This document shows positions 27,757 through 40,572 of a DNA stretch of 45,901 bases, in pieces. Positions within the stretch are counted from its first letter, which is position 1; every line of letters starts with the position of its first letter. Made by a program: the position numbers and the translations under genes. A model generated the notes under the pieces. That model was not told the DNA's origin. It searched no databases and saw only the letters and a list, made by a program, of their open reading frames with translations. Source of the stretch: an uncultured Devosia sp. GTDB lineage: Bacteria; Pseudomonadota; Alphaproteobacteria; Rhizobiales; Devosiaceae. The stretch covers positions 1-45,901 of the forward strand of contig NZ_CAMLHM010000031.1 of NCBI RefSeq assembly GCF_946479885.1. Reading direction: 5' to 3'.

Positions 27757-28568
27757 CAGCGCACGGCCTGGGGAGCACCCATCAGCAAGGCGCGCGTGGC
27801 GGCCACCACATCCTCCTGCCGCATCAAGCTCTCGCCGACGAGAAAGGTGCCGATGCCGGCACGCTGGTCGAGCATGACGACATGGTCATGGGTGACGATG
27901 CCGCTTTCGCTGACCAGAAGCGTGTTTTTCGGCACGCCGATCGCCAGGTTGACCGAGGTTTCGAGGGTGGTCTCGAAGGTACGCAGGTTGCGGTTGTTGA
28001 TGCCGATGAATTCGGCGCCCAGAGCCAGTGCGCGGTCCAGCTCGAGCTGGTCATGCACCTCGACCAGGGCGTCCATCTTCCACTCTTCAGCGGCGTCCAG
28101 CAGGTAGCGGGCGACATCATCGCCAACGGCGGCCAGGATGATCAGGATGCAATCGGCGCCCCAGGCGCGGGCTTCGGCGACCTGGTACGTCTCGAACAGG
28201 AAGTCCTTGCGCAGCACCGGCAGCTGGGTGGCGGCGCGCGCCTCGATCAGATAGCTCGGCGAACCCTGGAAGCTGGGGCGATCGGTCAGCACCGACAGGC
28301 ACGCGGCGCCTGCCGTTTCGTAGGAGCGCGCGATCTCGGACGGGTTGAAATCGGCACGGATCAGGCCCTTGGACGGGCTGGCCTTCTTGACCTCGGCGAT
28401 GAGGGCATAGTGACCCTGGGACCGCTTTGCCTTGATGGCGCGCACGAAGCCGCGCGGCGGAGGTTGGTCGTGGGCTTGCGCCACCACCTCGGCCCAGGGC
28501 CGCATGGCCTTGGCTGCGGCGATTTCCTCGCGTTTATAGGCTTCGATCTGCTTGAGAATGTCGGTCAT
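27756..28568 (-). CDS. trpC: Indole-3-glycerol phosphate synthase
   Basis: TrpC (270 residues) closes the indole ring, turning carboxyphenylaminodeoxyribulose phosphate into indole-3-glycerol phosphate. The TIM barrel shows [14 protein letters not shown], the LRKDF loop, [10 protein letters not shown] and VSESGI, all carrying known catalytic residues. It is not fused to TrpF. It overlaps trpD (ATGA) and moaC (TGATG). Confidence 0.97.
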   Translation of the reverse strand: MTDILKQIEAYKREEIAAAKAMRPWAEVVAQAHDQPPPRGFVRAIKAKRSQGHYALIAEVKKASPSKGLIRADFNPSEIARSYETAGAACLSVLTDRPSFQGSPSYLIEARAATQLPVLRKDFLFETYQVAEARAWGADCILIILAAVGDDVARYLLDAAEEWKMDALVEVHDQLELDRALALGAEFIGINNRNLRTFETTLETSVNLAIGVPKNTLLVSESGIVTHDHVVMLDQRAGIGTFLVGESLMRQEDVVAATRALLMGAPQAVR

Positions 28569-29584
28569 GACGAGCGTCCGTTCGATACCGCCACCAGGCG
28601 GGCGAGGGTCTGTTTGGCCTTGCCAGAATCGATGGCGTCGCGCGCCACGGCGATGCCGGTGTCTATGGTGTCCACCCGGTCGGCCACAAACAGCGCCGCA
28701 GCGCTGTTGAGCAGCACGATATCACGGTACGCCCCCGGCGCGCCGTCGAGCAGCGCCGTCATGGCGCGGGCATTGTCGGCAGGGTCGCCGCCGCGCAGGT
28801 CGTCGAGCGTGGCGCGCGGCAGGCCGTATTGCTCTGGCGTGATTTCAAAGGTGGTGAGGCTGCCGCCATCGATCTGGGCGATGTGCGTCGGTCCCGTGGT
28901 GGTGATCTCGTCAAGGCCGTCGCTGCCATGCACGACCCAGGCCTTGATGGCCCGGTTGGCCAGCAGCGCTGCAGCGACCGGTTCGACCCATTCCTCTGCA
29001 TAGACGCCGAGAAGGTAACGCCGGACGCCGGCCGGGTTCGACTGCGGACCCAGCAGGTTGAACAGCGTGCGTGTGCCCATTTCGCTGCGCGACGGGCCCA
29101 CATGCTTCATCGCAGGATGGTGCAGCGGCGCGAACATGAACCCGATGCCGGCCGTGTCGACGCTGGCGCCGATTTCGGCCGGGCTGAGGTCGAGCTTGAC
29201 GCCCAGGGCCTCGAGCACCTGCGAGGCGCCCGATTTGGACGACAAGGCGCGATTGCCATGCTTGGCCACCGGAACACCGCAGGCGGCGACAACGATGGCG
29301 CTGGCGGTGGAAATGTTGAGCGTGCCGGCCCCGTCGCCGCCAGTACCGACGATGTCGATGGCATGTTCGGGGGCTGATACGGGGATCATCTGCTCGCGCA
29401 GGATCGATACCGCCGCCGCGATTTCTACCACGGTTTCGCCCTTGACGCGCATGCCCATGAGAAACGCGCCGATTTGGCTGGGTGTGGCTTCGCCGGCCAT
29501 GATGGTACGCATGACGCCGCGCATTTCCTCGCCGGTCAGATCCTTGCGATTGGCGATCTTGTTGAGCGCTGCCTTGATGTCCAT
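28565..29584 (-). CDS. trpD: Anthranilate phosphoribosyltransferase
   Basis: TrpD (339 residues from the ATG at 29584) transfers a phosphoribosyl group to anthranilate. The PRPP loop [17 protein letters not shown], then [12 protein letters not shown] and [11 protein letters not shown], are all present. The ATG overlaps the trpG stop (TGATG); a GTG one codon earlier is an equal alternative. It overlaps trpC downstream, so trpG-trpD-trpC are tightly coupled. Confidence 0.97.
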   Translation of the reverse strand: MDIKAALNKIANRKDLTGEEMRGVMRTIMAGEATPSQIGAFLMGMRVKGETVVEIAAAVSILREQMIPVSAPEHAIDIVGTGGDGAGTLNISTASAIVVAACGVPVAKHGNRALSSKSGASQVLEALGVKLDLSPAEIGASVDTAGIGFMFAPLHHPAMKHVGPSRSEMGTRTLFNLLGPQSNPAGVRRYLLGVYAEEWVEPVAAALLANRAIKAWVVHGSDGLDEITTTGPTHIAQIDGGSLTTFEITPEQYGLPRATLDDLRGGDPADNARAMTALLDGAPGAYRDIVLLNSAAALFVADRVDTIDTGIAVARDAIDSGKAKQTLARLVAVSNGRSS

Positions 29585-30183
29585 CACGCAGCTCGCTTCT
29601 GGTTGAAGTCGCGCGCCAGATTGAGGAAATTCTGTAGCAGCGCATGGCCGTTTTCCGAGGCAATGCTCTCGGGGTGGAACTGCACGCCGTGGACCGGCAG
29701 CGACTTATGCTGCATGCCCATGATCAGGCCGTCATCGGTCGTCGCGGTGACTTCGAGCACCTCGGGCAGGGTGTCCTGCTTGACGATCAGGCTGTGGTAG
29801 CGCGTCGCCTCGAAATCGTTGTTGAGCCCGCGGAACAGGCCCTTGCCGGTATGGTGGATCTTGCTGGTCTTGCCATGGAAAAGATGCGGCGCGCGGATCA
29901 CGTCGCCACCCATGGCCTGGCCGATGGCCTGGTGACCCAGGCATACACCCAGGATCGGTACTTCGCCCTTGAAGCGGTCGATCAGGGCAAGGCAGATGCC
30001 GGCCTCATTGGGCGTGCAGGGGCCGGGCGACAGCACGATGGCTTCGGGCGCCATGGCGGCGATTTCGTCGAGGGTAATCTTGTCGTTGCGGTGCACGGTG
30101 ATGTCGGCACCCAGCTCGCCCAGGAAGTGGACGAGGTTGTAGGTAAAGCTGTCGTAGTTATCGATGACGAGAGTGCGGGTCAT
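29584..30183 (-). CDS. trpG: Anthranilate synthase glutamine amidotransferase subunit
   Basis: TrpG (199 residues) supplies ammonia from glutamine to TrpE. The class I amidotransferase triad is visible: Cys in [13 protein letters not shown] and His-Glu in [10 protein letters not shown]. The N-terminal [13 protein letters not shown] and LSPGPCTP are standard. It is separate from TrpE, unlike the fused TrpEG of Rhizobium and Brucella, and lies 141 bp downstream of trpE with a palindromic repeat in between. It might also serve aminodeoxychorismate synthesis. Confidence 0.96.
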   Translation of the reverse strand: MTRTLVIDNYDSFTYNLVHFLGELGADITVHRNDKITLDEIAAMAPEAIVLSPGPCTPNEAGICLALIDRFKGEVPILGVCLGHQAIGQAMGGDVIRAPHLFHGKTSKIHHTGKGLFRGLNNDFEATRYHSLIVKQDTLPEVLEVTATTDDGLIMGMQHKSLPVHGVQFHPESIASENGHALLQNFLNLARDFNQKRAA

Positions 30184-30221
30184 AACTTTGGTTCCGGCTC
30201 AGGGATGTTTCTAAACACGGA

Positions 30222-30304
30222 GTCATTCCCGCGAAAGCGGGAATCTCCCTTCAGAACCAGACCCGCCATCGCGAAAGGGGGATTCCCGCTTTCGCGGGAA
30301 TGAC
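30222..30304. repeat. REP-like palindromic element between trpE and trpG
   Basis: Two 24-bp arms, at 30222-30245 (GTCATTCCCGCGAAAGCGGG, then AATC) and 30281-30304, are perfect reverse complements with 35 bp between them. Each arm is itself a hairpin (CCCGC-GAAA-GCGGG). This core is a widespread dispersed intergenic repeat in proteobacteria. It is transcribed within the trp operon and could slow or stop the transcript or protect its 5' part. Confidence 0.88.
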
Positions 30305-30324
30305 GCTGTGGTTGCATAGAGCGT

Positions 30325-31833
30325 TCATTGCCCGATCCTCGCCTCGCCAGCATAGCGTAGCGCTTCCTCGGCGGCGCTGAAAAGGGCGCGGGCCTTGTTT
30401 TCGCATTCGAGCTGCTCGAGTTCGGGCTTGCTGTCGGCGACGATGCCGGCGCCGGCCTGCACATAGAGCTTGCCGTCCTTGAGGATGGCGGTGCGCAGCA
30501 CGATACAGGTGTCCATCGTGCCGTCGGCGCTGAAATAGCCGACGCAGCCGCCATAGATGCCGCGGCGTGATTTCTCCAGCTCGTCGATGATCTCCATGGC
30601 GCGAACCTTGGGGGCGCCGGAAACTGTGCCCGCCGGGAAGCCGGCCGAGAGCGCGTCGACGAAGTCGTATTTAGGGTCCAGCACGCCCACCACGTTGGAA
30701 ACGATGTGCATGACGTGGGAATAGTATTCGAGGAAGAACTTGTCGGTGACCTTGACGGTCCCAGTCTTCGCTACGCGGCCCACGTCGTTGCGGCCGAGGT
30801 CCAGCAGCATCAGGTGCTCGGCCAGTTCCTTGGGGTCGGCCAGCAGTTCTGCCGCCAGTTCCTGGTCGCGCGTGGGGGTCGAGCCGCGCTTGCGGGTGCC
30901 GGCGATGGGGCGAATGGTCACCTCGCCATCCTGCACCCGCACCAGGATTTCCGGGCTTGAGCCGGCGACAGCAAAGTCACCGAAATCGAGGAAATACATG
31001 TAGGGGCTGGGATTGGTCCGGCGCAGCGCGCGATAGAGCGCGGTCGGGGGCAGGGTGAACTCGGCCTCGAAGCGCTGGCTCAGCACCACCTGGAAGATGT
31101 CGCCGGCGGTGATGTAATCCTTGGCCTTGGCCACCATGCCGAAATACTCATCCTTCGACGTGTTGCTGGTGACGGCGATGGATTCGAGGTCGGGCAAAGC
31201 CGGCGTGGTCGGCAAGGCGCGCCCCAGCCGGGCGATGGCATCGTCGATGCGGGCTTCGGCAGCTTCATAGGCCTGCCTGGCCGAAACGCCGGATCGCACA
31301 TAGACAGGTGCCGTCAGGTAGAGCTCATCCTTGAGCGTGTCGAAGATCGCCAGCAGCGACGGTCGCATCAGCGTCGCCTCAGGCAATTGCAGATGGTCCG
31401 GATTGCTGTTGGGCAGCACTTCCATGTAGCGGACCATCTCATAGCCCAGGAAGCCATAGACGCCGGCCGATTGCGGCGGCAGGCCAGTGGGCACGTCGAT
31501 CTTGCTGTCGGCCACGAGGTTGCGCAGCGCGTTGAGCGGCAGATCGGGCAGGGGCTCGAAACTGGCCTCGTCGATCTGTGCGGAGCGGTTGATCGACGCC
31601 TGGCCGTCCTCGACCTTGAGGATCACGTCGGGCTGGCTGCCGATGATGGAGTAGCGGCCGCGTGTCGTGCCATCCTGAACGGATTCGAGCAGGAACGTGT
31701 TCTTCCGCCCCTGCGCGAGCTTGAGGTAGGTCCCGACCGGTGTCTCAAGGTCTGCCACGATGCGACGCCAGACAATCTGCGACTTTCCAGCATCGTATTG
31801 CTCGGAGAAGCGCTGATAGAAGTCGTCGCCCAT
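30325..31833 (-). CDS. trpE: Anthranilate synthase component I
   Basis: TrpE (502 residues) makes anthranilate from chorismate with TrpG. The N-terminal tryptophan feedback site has the LLES motif (TFLLESVQDG, near residue 48). The chorismate-binding domain has FGDFAVAGSSPEILVR, PIAGTRKRG, LDLGRNDVGRV and SGAPKVRAME. It starts 39 bp after the ppiD-like stop, so it is likely read from that gene's promoter. No trpL-type leader with tandem Trp codons fits in the gap. Confidence 0.97.
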   Translation of the reverse strand: MGDDFYQRFSEQYDAGKSQIVWRRIVADLETPVGTYLKLAQGRKNTFLLESVQDGTTRGRYSIIGSQPDVILKVEDGQASINRSAQIDEASFEPLPDLPLNALRNLVADSKIDVPTGLPPQSAGVYGFLGYEMVRYMEVLPNSNPDHLQLPEATLMRPSLLAIFDTLKDELYLTAPVYVRSGVSARQAYEAAEARIDDAIARLGRALPTTPALPDLESIAVTSNTSKDEYFGMVAKAKDYITAGDIFQVVLSQRFEAEFTLPPTALYRALRRTNPSPYMYFLDFGDFAVAGSSPEILVRVQDGEVTIRPIAGTRKRGSTPTRDQELAAELLADPKELAEHLMLLDLGRNDVGRVAKTGTVKVTDKFFLEYYSHVMHIVSNVVGVLDPKYDFVDALSAGFPAGTVSGAPKVRAMEIIDELEKSRRGIYGGCVGYFSADGTMDTCIVLRTAILKDGKLYVQAGAGIVADSKPELEQLECENKARALFSAAEEALRYAGEARIGQ

Positions 31834-31872
31834 CGGTGTCGTGTCCAGTTTGGGTGGAGTCCGGCCTGTCGA

Positions 31873-33750
31873 TTACAGGCCGGTATTGAGGGCCAGCACC
31901 TGCTGCAGGGTCTGCTGGTTGATGGTCATCCGCGCGTCATCTCGCACGGCGGTGACGAAATCGCCATAGATGCCGACGCGAACCTCGTTCTCGAGCCGGT
32001 CGCTGGCTGAGGCTTCGAGCGGTGCCGTCGCCTCGGTCAGATCGGTGACCTGGAAGACGATGAATTCGCCGCTCCGGCTCACCGCGGACCCATGGTGACT
32101 GGCGTCGCCGGCAAAGGCGGCCTCGGCGACTTTGCCATCGATCGTGCCGTCCTCGGAGCCGACGCGGGTAAAGGGCGCGCTGAGCTGCGGGAAGACGTTG
32201 TAGGCAGACGCGACGTCGGCGATGGCCTCGCCGGCATCGAGCCGCTTCACGGCCTCGGCCTGGGCGGCGATGATGGCGTTGTTGACGCGCTCGGTGGTCA
32301 TGGTGGCGGTGAGCTGCTCACGCACTTCGTCCAGCGTCTGGTCGCGCGCCGGTTCGACCGCATTGAGGTCAAACCACAGGTTGCCGTTGCCACTGAGGGG
32401 AATGGCGGCGGTAAGCGCCCCCTGTTCGGCCTTGAAGATGGCCTGGGTTACCCGCGGCGCATCTTCGGTCGCAAGGTCCGGGATCACGGTCAGTTCCGCG
32501 CCGCTGGAGGTCACGTTGGCTTCGTAGAGGTCCAGCTTGAAGCGGTCGGCAATCTCGGTCAGCGGGCGGAAAGCGGCGCGAAGTTCCTCGATCTGGTCCT
32601 GAACATCGGCCAGTTGGTTGCGAGCCTCGGCCAGGGCCAGGTTCTGGGCGATCTGGTCGCGCACCTCTTCGAGCGTGGGAACGCCGCCCGCTTCGATTGC
32701 CGACACGTGGACGGCACGCTTGCCGGCGACGCCGTCGATGACCACGAATGCCCCGTCGGCGAGGCCAAAGGCGGCGGACGCCAGGCTGGCATCGGTAACG
32801 TCAGCCTGGGCAAGGGTGCCGAGGTCGGTGGGCGTCAGGCCGGCATCGGCCACCAGCGTCTCGAACGGCGTGCCCGCGGCGAGGCCAGCGTCAAAGGCGG
32901 CAACCTGCTCGGCATTGAGCACAACCTGCTGAATGGTGCGGCGCTCGGGCTTGGTCAGTGTTGCCTTGGTGCGCTCGTATTCGGCGGCGATCGCGTCGGC
33001 AGTAATCTCGCCAACCTTACTCGCGGCAAGGTCGGCCGCCGACAGACGCAGCATCTGCACCTTGCGCGTTTCGACGGTGCGGAACTCGGCCTGATGCTCG
33101 GCCAGGTAGGCTGCGAGCTCTTCCTCGGTCGGGGCAGCGGGCGTTTCGATATTGGTCTCGCCCAGCACGAAGTAGTCGATGGTGCGCTGGTCGGCCACGT
33201 AACGGTTGATCAGACTGGCGGCGGTATCGGGCAGCTTGGTGTCGCCAAACAGGCTCAGGATCAGTTGCTGGCGCCGCGCGGCATCGCTCTGGTCCTCGAA
33301 ATATTCGGCCTCGGTCAGCCCGCTCGCCTGCAGCACCTGGCGGAAACTGTCCGCGTTGAAGGCACCCAGGGCGTTCTGGAACGAGGGATCCTTGCGCAGC
33401 ATCTCGCTGAGCTTCTTCTGCGACACGCCAAGGCCGAAGGTGTTGGCGAGCTGGTCAAGCGCCGCATCCTGCGCCAGATTCTGCAGCACGGCCGACGGAA
33501 TGCCGAGATTGACCGCCTCCTGCGCCGTCGGCATCGAGCCGAGCTGCTGGGCCACCTGGTTCAGCTGGCTCTGATAGGCCCGCATGAACTCGCGCGAATT
33601 GATGTCCTCATTGCCGACGCGAGCGACGGTGTTGCTGCCCAGATCGGCGATGACATTGTTGATGCCAAAGCCCGCCAGACCGACCAGAAGGCAGGCACCC
33701 ATGACCTTTCCAGGCCAGGATTTTGCAAAAACACGCAAACTATCGAGCAT
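31873..33750 (-). CDS. PpiD-like peptidyl-prolyl isomerase / SurA-N domain chaperone
   Basis: This 625-residue protein is anchored in the inner membrane by one N-terminal helix (about 14-35) and has a large periplasmic part. A SurA-type N-terminal chaperone domain (residues about 36-200) comes first. A parvulin-like domain follows (about 260-370), rather diverged, so isomerase activity is uncertain. A long C-terminal region comes last. It resembles PpiD, which helps proteins leaving the Sec channel. The ATG at 33750 (MLDSLRVFAKSWPGK) is the family start; the open frame upstream overlaps tpiA and is not coding. Its place between tpiA and trpE is conserved in Rhizobiales. Confidence 0.88.
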   Translation of the reverse strand: MLDSLRVFAKSWPGKVMGACLLVGLAGFGINNVIADLGSNTVARVGNEDINSREFMRAYQSQLNQVAQQLGSMPTAQEAVNLGIPSAVLQNLAQDAALDQLANTFGLGVSQKKLSEMLRKDPSFQNALGAFNADSFRQVLQASGLTEAEYFEDQSDAARRQQLILSLFGDTKLPDTAASLINRYVADQRTIDYFVLGETNIETPAAPTEEELAAYLAEHQAEFRTVETRKVQMLRLSAADLAASKVGEITADAIAAEYERTKATLTKPERRTIQQVVLNAEQVAAFDAGLAAGTPFETLVADAGLTPTDLGTLAQADVTDASLASAAFGLADGAFVVIDGVAGKRAVHVSAIEAGGVPTLEEVRDQIAQNLALAEARNQLADVQDQIEELRAAFRPLTEIADRFKLDLYEANVTSSGAELTVIPDLATEDAPRVTQAIFKAEQGALTAAIPLSGNGNLWFDLNAVEPARDQTLDEVREQLTATMTTERVNNAIIAAQAEAVKRLDAGEAIADVASAYNVFPQLSAPFTRVGSEDGTIDGKVAEAAFAGDASHHGSAVSRSGEFIVFQVTDLTEATAPLEASASDRLENEVRVGIYGDFVTAVRDDARMTINQQTLQQVLALNTGL

Positions 33751-33874
33751 CTGAGACGTTCCTGTTGGGCAACATGAGGCTTTACCGCGCCAGCGGGAGG
33801 GCACTAGTAATCCATTTTGACAGCCGGGGTTAGGGCAATCCTTGGCCCGGTGCAAGAGGCAGCAGGAGCAAAGA

Positions 33875-34630
33875 GTGACAACGACAATAACGCCGCTGAT
33901 CGCAGGGAACTGGAAAATGAACGGCGTAAGGGCGTCGCTGGACGAGCTGACGGCTCTTGCCGGCATCATGACGACCGGGGACGCGCCCCGCGCCCTCGTC
34001 GTGATTTGCCCTCCCGCGACCATCCTTGCTGCCGTGGCACGGCAGGGCGCGACGTCGGGCATTCTGGCGGGCGGTCAGGACTGTCATCCGGCGGCGTCGG
34101 GCGCCTATACCGGCGATATCGCGGCCGGCATGCTGGCCGATGCCGGTGCTCAATATGTGATTGTCGGCCATTCCGAGCGCCGCGCCGCGCATGGCGAAAC
34201 CGATGATCTGGTGCGTTCAAAGGCCGAAGCCGCCATCGGCGCCGGCCTCAAGCCCATCATCTGCGTCGGCGAGACCGAAGCCGAGCGCGACAGCGGCAAC
34301 GCCGAATCCGTGGTTGCCGCGCAGCTTGCCGGCTCCATTCCCGAGGCCGCCGGCCAGCACGATGTCATTGTCGCCTACGAGCCGGTCTGGGCCATCGGCA
34401 CCGGCCGCACACCCAGCAATGACGACATCGCCCAGATGCACAATTCCATCCGCCGTCAGCTGGTGGATCGCTTCGGTGACAAGGGGCTGGGCATTCACAT
34501 TCTCTATGGTGGCTCGCTCAAGCCGCAGAATGCCCGCGAGATCCTGGCCCTCGACAACGTCAACGGCGGCCTTGTCGGCGGCGCCAGCCTCTTGGCAAAG
34601 GACTTCGCCACCATTATCTCCGCCGTGTAG
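33875..34630 (+). CDS. tpiA: Triosephosphate isomerase
   Basis: TIM (251 residues) interconverts dihydroxyacetone phosphate and glyceraldehyde 3-phosphate. The catalytic residues are present: Asn-Lys in AGNWKMNG, His in GHSERR, Glu in [11 protein letters not shown], and the phosphate loop YGGSLKPQN. It starts with GTG at 33875 with AGGAG 6 nt upstream. It diverges from the PpiD-like gene across 124 bp; a TTGACA at 33817-33822 may be its -35, but no good -10 follows. Confidence 0.96.
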   Translation: MTTTITPLIAGNWKMNGVRASLDELTALAGIMTTGDAPRALVVICPPATILAAVARQGATSGILAGGQDCHPAASGAYTGDIAAGMLADAGAQYVIVGHSERRAAHGETDDLVRSKAEAAIGAGLKPIICVGETEAERDSGNAESVVAAQLAGSIPEAAGQHDVIVAYEPVWAIGTGRTPSNDDIAQMHNSIRRQLVDRFGDKGLGIHILYGGSLKPQNAREILALDNVNGGLVGGASLLAKDFATIISAV

Positions 34631-34738
34631 CGCGCCAGGCGCCGGAGGCCGACCGGAAAATCCCGTTGACCTCTGGCATTTGTGGCACGAGGCGTGTAAG
34701 ACGCCGCATCTTTGCTTAGACCTATAGACTGAGACACA

Positions 34739-35248
34739 ATGGCGAACGTCCTGATTGTGGCCTATTTGCTGATCGTCCTCGCGCTGATTGCAGTGATCCT
34801 GCTGCAGCGTTCCGAGGGCGGTGCTCTGGGCCTTGGCGGTGGTGGTGGCGGCGGTTTCATGACCGCGCGCGGCTCGGCCAACCTGCTCACCCGCACCACG
34901 GCGATTCTGGCGACGCTGTTCTTTGCGACGGCGATTGGCCTGACCATTCTGTCCGAACTCGATCGCGGCACGTCCAGCATTCTGGAGGGCGCGAGCACGA
35001 CCGAAGACGGCGAGACGCCGGCCAATGTGCTCGACGCGTTGAACGCCTTGCAGCCGGAGGCTCCGGCTTCCGATCTGCCGGTGCCCGTCACCGAGGCGCC
35101 CGCGACCACCGACGCTGCTCCGGCGACCACCGAGACCGCGCCTGCGGCCGAGGCCGCGCCGGCCGCGACCCCGGAAGCGACTGCGCCGGTGCCCGACGCT
35201 CCGGCGGAGACGCCGACCCAAACGCCGGCCGCTCCGGCGACCAACTGA
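34739..35248 (+). CDS. secG: Preprotein translocase subunit SecG
   Basis: SecG (169 residues) is an auxiliary subunit of the SecYEG channel. Two membrane helices (about 4-22 and 53-72) are joined by the glycine-rich GALGLGGGGGGGFMTARG segment typical of the family. After about residue 85 comes a long low-complexity tail of Ala, Pro, Thr and Glu. E. coli SecG has 110 residues, so the tail is an extension, as in some other alphaproteobacteria. A strong terminator follows. Confidence 0.95.
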   Translation: MANVLIVAYLLIVLALIAVILLQRSEGGALGLGGGGGGGFMTARGSANLLTRTTAILATLFFATAIGLTILSELDRGTSSILEGASTTEDGETPANVLDALNALQPEAPASDLPVPVTEAPATTDAAPATTETAPAAEAAPAATPEATAPVPDAPAETPTQTPAAPATN

Positions 35249-35256
35249 CGAGACCA

Positions 35257-35290
35257 AAGAGGGGGATGGAAACATCCCCTTCTTCTTTTT
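35257..35290 (+). terminator. Rho-independent terminator after secG
   Basis: AAGAGGGGGATG (35257-35268), a GAAA tetraloop and CATCCCCTTCTT (35273-35284) form a 12-bp stem with one G-T pair, followed by CTTTTT. It separates tpiA-secG from pyrG. Confidence 0.9.
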
Positions 35291-35342
35291 GTGTAGAGGC
35301 GCTTGCCGGCTCTACGAATCGACGCTGATGTGATTAAGGTGA

Positions 35343-36976
<1,634 letters not shown>

Positions 36977-36977
<1 letters not shown>

Positions 36978-37474
36978 TGGAAATCCGCACGGAGCGCCTG
37001 CTGCTCCGCCGTCCACGCATGGACGATCTCGACGCCATGTTCGAGATCATGTCCGACCCCGTGGCGATGCGCTACTGGTCGACCCTGCCGCATGCCAGCC
37101 GCGATGTGACGCGGCCGTGGCTCGAACAGATGATTGCTCGCACTGCAGCCGGCGGAGAGGACTTCATCATCGAGCATGACGGCCGGGTGATCGGCGATGT
37201 CGGGGCAGGGCGCCTGCCCGATTTCGGCTTCATGCTGCGGCAGGATTGCTGGGGCCAGGGTTTCGCCACCGAAGCCTCGCGCGCCTTTATCGATCACGCC
37301 TTCCGTAACACCGCGGCTACCGAACTGCTGGCCGATGTCGACCCGCGCAACACGGCCTCGCTCCGGGTGCTCGATCGCCTTGGCTTCAAGGAAACCGGAC
37401 GCGCGGAGCGCACGTTCCTGCTGGGCGAGGAATGGTGCGACAGCGTCTATCTGGCCCTGCCGCGCCCTACCTGA
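36977..37474 (+). CDS. GNAT-family N-acetyltransferase
   Basis: This 165-residue protein is a RimJ/RimL-type GNAT. The N-terminal ETERLLLRR-like start (MEIRTERLLLRRPRMDD) is typical. The acetyl-CoA loop lies in QDCWGQGFATEAS, and the C-terminal block is NTASLRVLDRLGFKETG. The substrate could be a ribosomal protein N-terminus or a small amine; sequence does not say. The ATG overlaps the pyrG stop, so it is coupled to CTP synthase. Confidence 0.88.
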
Positions 37475-37532
37475 TCTTCCATTCAAGCCGGCCAGTCTGC
37501 TAGGTTGCCGCGCAACACGCCCAGGAACCGTC

Positions 37533-37715
37533 ATGGCCGAGATCATCAACCTCAAGACTGTGCGAAAGCAAAAGGCGCGCGCTGCCAAGGAGACGCAGGC
37601 GGCGCAGAACCGCGTGGTGTTTGGGCAGACCAAGGCCGAAAAGCTGCGCCACGCGAGTGAGAAAGCCCTGGCCGACAAGCGCATCGACGGGCACAAGAAG
37701 GACGAGCCGAAATGA
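37533..37715 (+). CDS. DUF4169 family small protein
   Basis: This 60-residue basic protein (MAEIINLKTVRKQKARAAKE) is the alphaproteobacterial DUF4169 family, of unknown role. It is highly charged and probably one long helix without membrane segments. The stop overlaps the start of the epimerase gene in ATGA. There is no strong ribosome binding site other than CCAGGAAC, 5-10 nt upstream. Confidence 0.8.
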   Translation: MAEIINLKTVRKQKARAAKETQAAQNRVVFGQTKAEKLRHASEKALADKRIDGHKKDEPK

Positions 37716-38674
37716 GCAAGATCGTCGTCATCGGCGCCACCGGCCATATCGGCACCTATCTGATACCGCGCCTCGTGATGGCGGGCCATGACGTGACGGC
37801 GATCAGCCGCGGCGTTGCCAAGCCCTACCAGCAGAGCCCGGTCTGGCGGCATGTGACGTCCGTGACCCTTGATCGTGCGGCCGAGGAGGCAAAGGGCCAG
37901 TTCGGTCAGGCTATTGCCGCGCTGGGCGCTGATATCGTGGTCGATCTCATCTGCTTCACGCCGGCCAGCAACACCCAACTGGCCGATGCCCTCGAAGGGC
38001 GGGTCAGCCACTTCATCCATATCGGCACCATCTGGACGCATGGCACCGCCGCCGTGGTACCGACGCCCGAGTCTGCGGCCAAATATCCCTTTGGCGACTA
38101 CGGCATAGCCAAGGCGGCGATCGAAGCCGACCTGCTGGCCCGAGCCCGCCTGCGCGGTTTCCCGGCAACGATCGTTCATCCTGGCCATATCGTCGGCCCA
38201 GGCTGGGCGCCGCTCAATCCGGCCGGACATTTCAATCCTGCCGTGTTCAGCACGATCGCCCGCGGTGACACGCTGGCGCTTCCCAATTTCGGCCTCGAAA
38301 CCGTCCACCACGTGCATGCCGATGACGTCGCGCAGGTGGTCGTCCGCGCCATCGACAGCCGATCCACTGCCGTGGGCGAGAGCTTCCATGCCGTCTCGGG
38401 CGCCGCCGTGACGCTGCGCGGCTATGCCGAGGCCATGTATCGCTGGTTTGGCCATCAGCCGAAGCTCAGCTTTGCCGGCTTCGATGAATGGGCCAGATCG
38501 CAGGACCCTGACGAGGCCAAGGCGACCTGGGAACACATCTTCCGCTCGCCCAACTGCTCGATCGACAAGGGCAGGCGGCTTATCGGCTATGCGCCGCGCT
38601 ACACGTCGCTCGAGGCCGTGCAGGAGGCGGTGACCTGGCTCATCGCCGATGGCCAGGTGCAGGCGCCGGCCTGA
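37712..38674 (+). CDS. NAD-dependent epimerase/dehydratase family protein
   Basis: This 320-residue extended short-chain dehydrogenase has the Rossmann nucleotide-binding motif GATGHIG near residue 8. The active-site tyrosine and lysine appear as YGIAKAAIE. Substrate is unknown; sugar nucleotides or other diphosphate sugars are usual in this fold. It is coupled to DUF4169 by a 4-bp overlap. It ends only 3 bp from the convergent VOC gene. Confidence 0.85.
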   Translation: MSKIVVIGATGHIGTYLIPRLVMAGHDVTAISRGVAKPYQQSPVWRHVTSVTLDRAAEEAKGQFGQAIAALGADIVVDLICFTPASNTQLADALEGRVSHFIHIGTIWTHGTAAVVPTPESAAKYPFGDYGIAKAAIEADLLARARLRGFPATIVHPGHIVGPGWAPLNPAGHFNPAVFSTIARGDTLALPNFGLETVHHVHADDVAQVVVRAIDSRSTAVGESFHAVSGAAVTLRGYAEAMYRWFGHQPKLSFAGFDEWARSQDPDEAKATWEHIFRSPNCSIDKGRRLIGYAPRYTSLEAVQEAVTWLIADGQVQAPA

Positions 38675-38677
38675 GCG

Positions 38678-39109
38678 CTACCAGTTCACCTGGCACACGC
38701 CGCCCTTGGGCTGAAACTGCATGCTATTGGCGGTGTACTGGAAAATTTCCAGCTTCACGCCATTGGGATCCTTGGTCCAGGCCTGCCAGGTGCCGTCGAC
38801 CCCCAGCTTCTTGTCGGTGATTTCGATGCCGTTGCCCCGCACATGCGCCAGCAGGCCATCGAGGTCCTCGGTTTCCAGGCAGATGTGGTTGATCTGGTTC
38901 TTCTCGTCGAAACTGGAATCCGCCTTGCGGAACACTTCGATGAAGCTTCGCTCGCCCACATCGAGATAGAAGCCGATCCAGTCCTCGCCCCGCTTGAAAT
39001 CGAACGCCTTGGCGATGCCGAAAACGTCGCGATAGAAGGCCTCGGTGGCGGCAAGGTCATGGGCGAAAATGCAGGTATGCGCCACCTGCTTGATGAACGG
39101 CTTGGGCAT
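38678..39109 (-). CDS. VOC family protein (glyoxalase-like)
   Basis: This 143-residue protein has the vicinal oxygen chelate fold of two beta-alpha-beta-beta-beta units. Likely metal ligands are His in KQVAHTCIFAHD, Glu in FIEVFRK, His in INHICLE and Glu in VKLEIFQY. These proteins include lyases, dioxygenases and resistance proteins; the reaction here is not clear. GGAGGAA lies just before the ATG. It is divergent from eno across 175 bp. Confidence 0.85.
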   Translation of the reverse strand: MPKPFIKQVAHTCIFAHDLAATEAFYRDVFGIAKAFDFKRGEDWIGFYLDVGERSFIEVFRKADSSFDEKNQINHICLETEDLDGLLAHVRGNGIEITDKKLGVDGTWQAWTKDPNGVKLEIFQYTANSMQFQPKGGVCQVNW

Positions 39110-39239
39110 GGTTCCTCCGGGAGCTACCCGTCGTATTAACGATAAACCTAGCGCCGATCAATGGCGGAGACGCCCGGAGAACGCGGGAACCGGCATTTTT
39201 TTGTCCCGCCCTCTTTTACTTGTCACGCCCCGCGTCTAG

Positions 39240-40562
<1,323 letters not shown>

Positions 40563-40572
40563 GGCGATCCTG

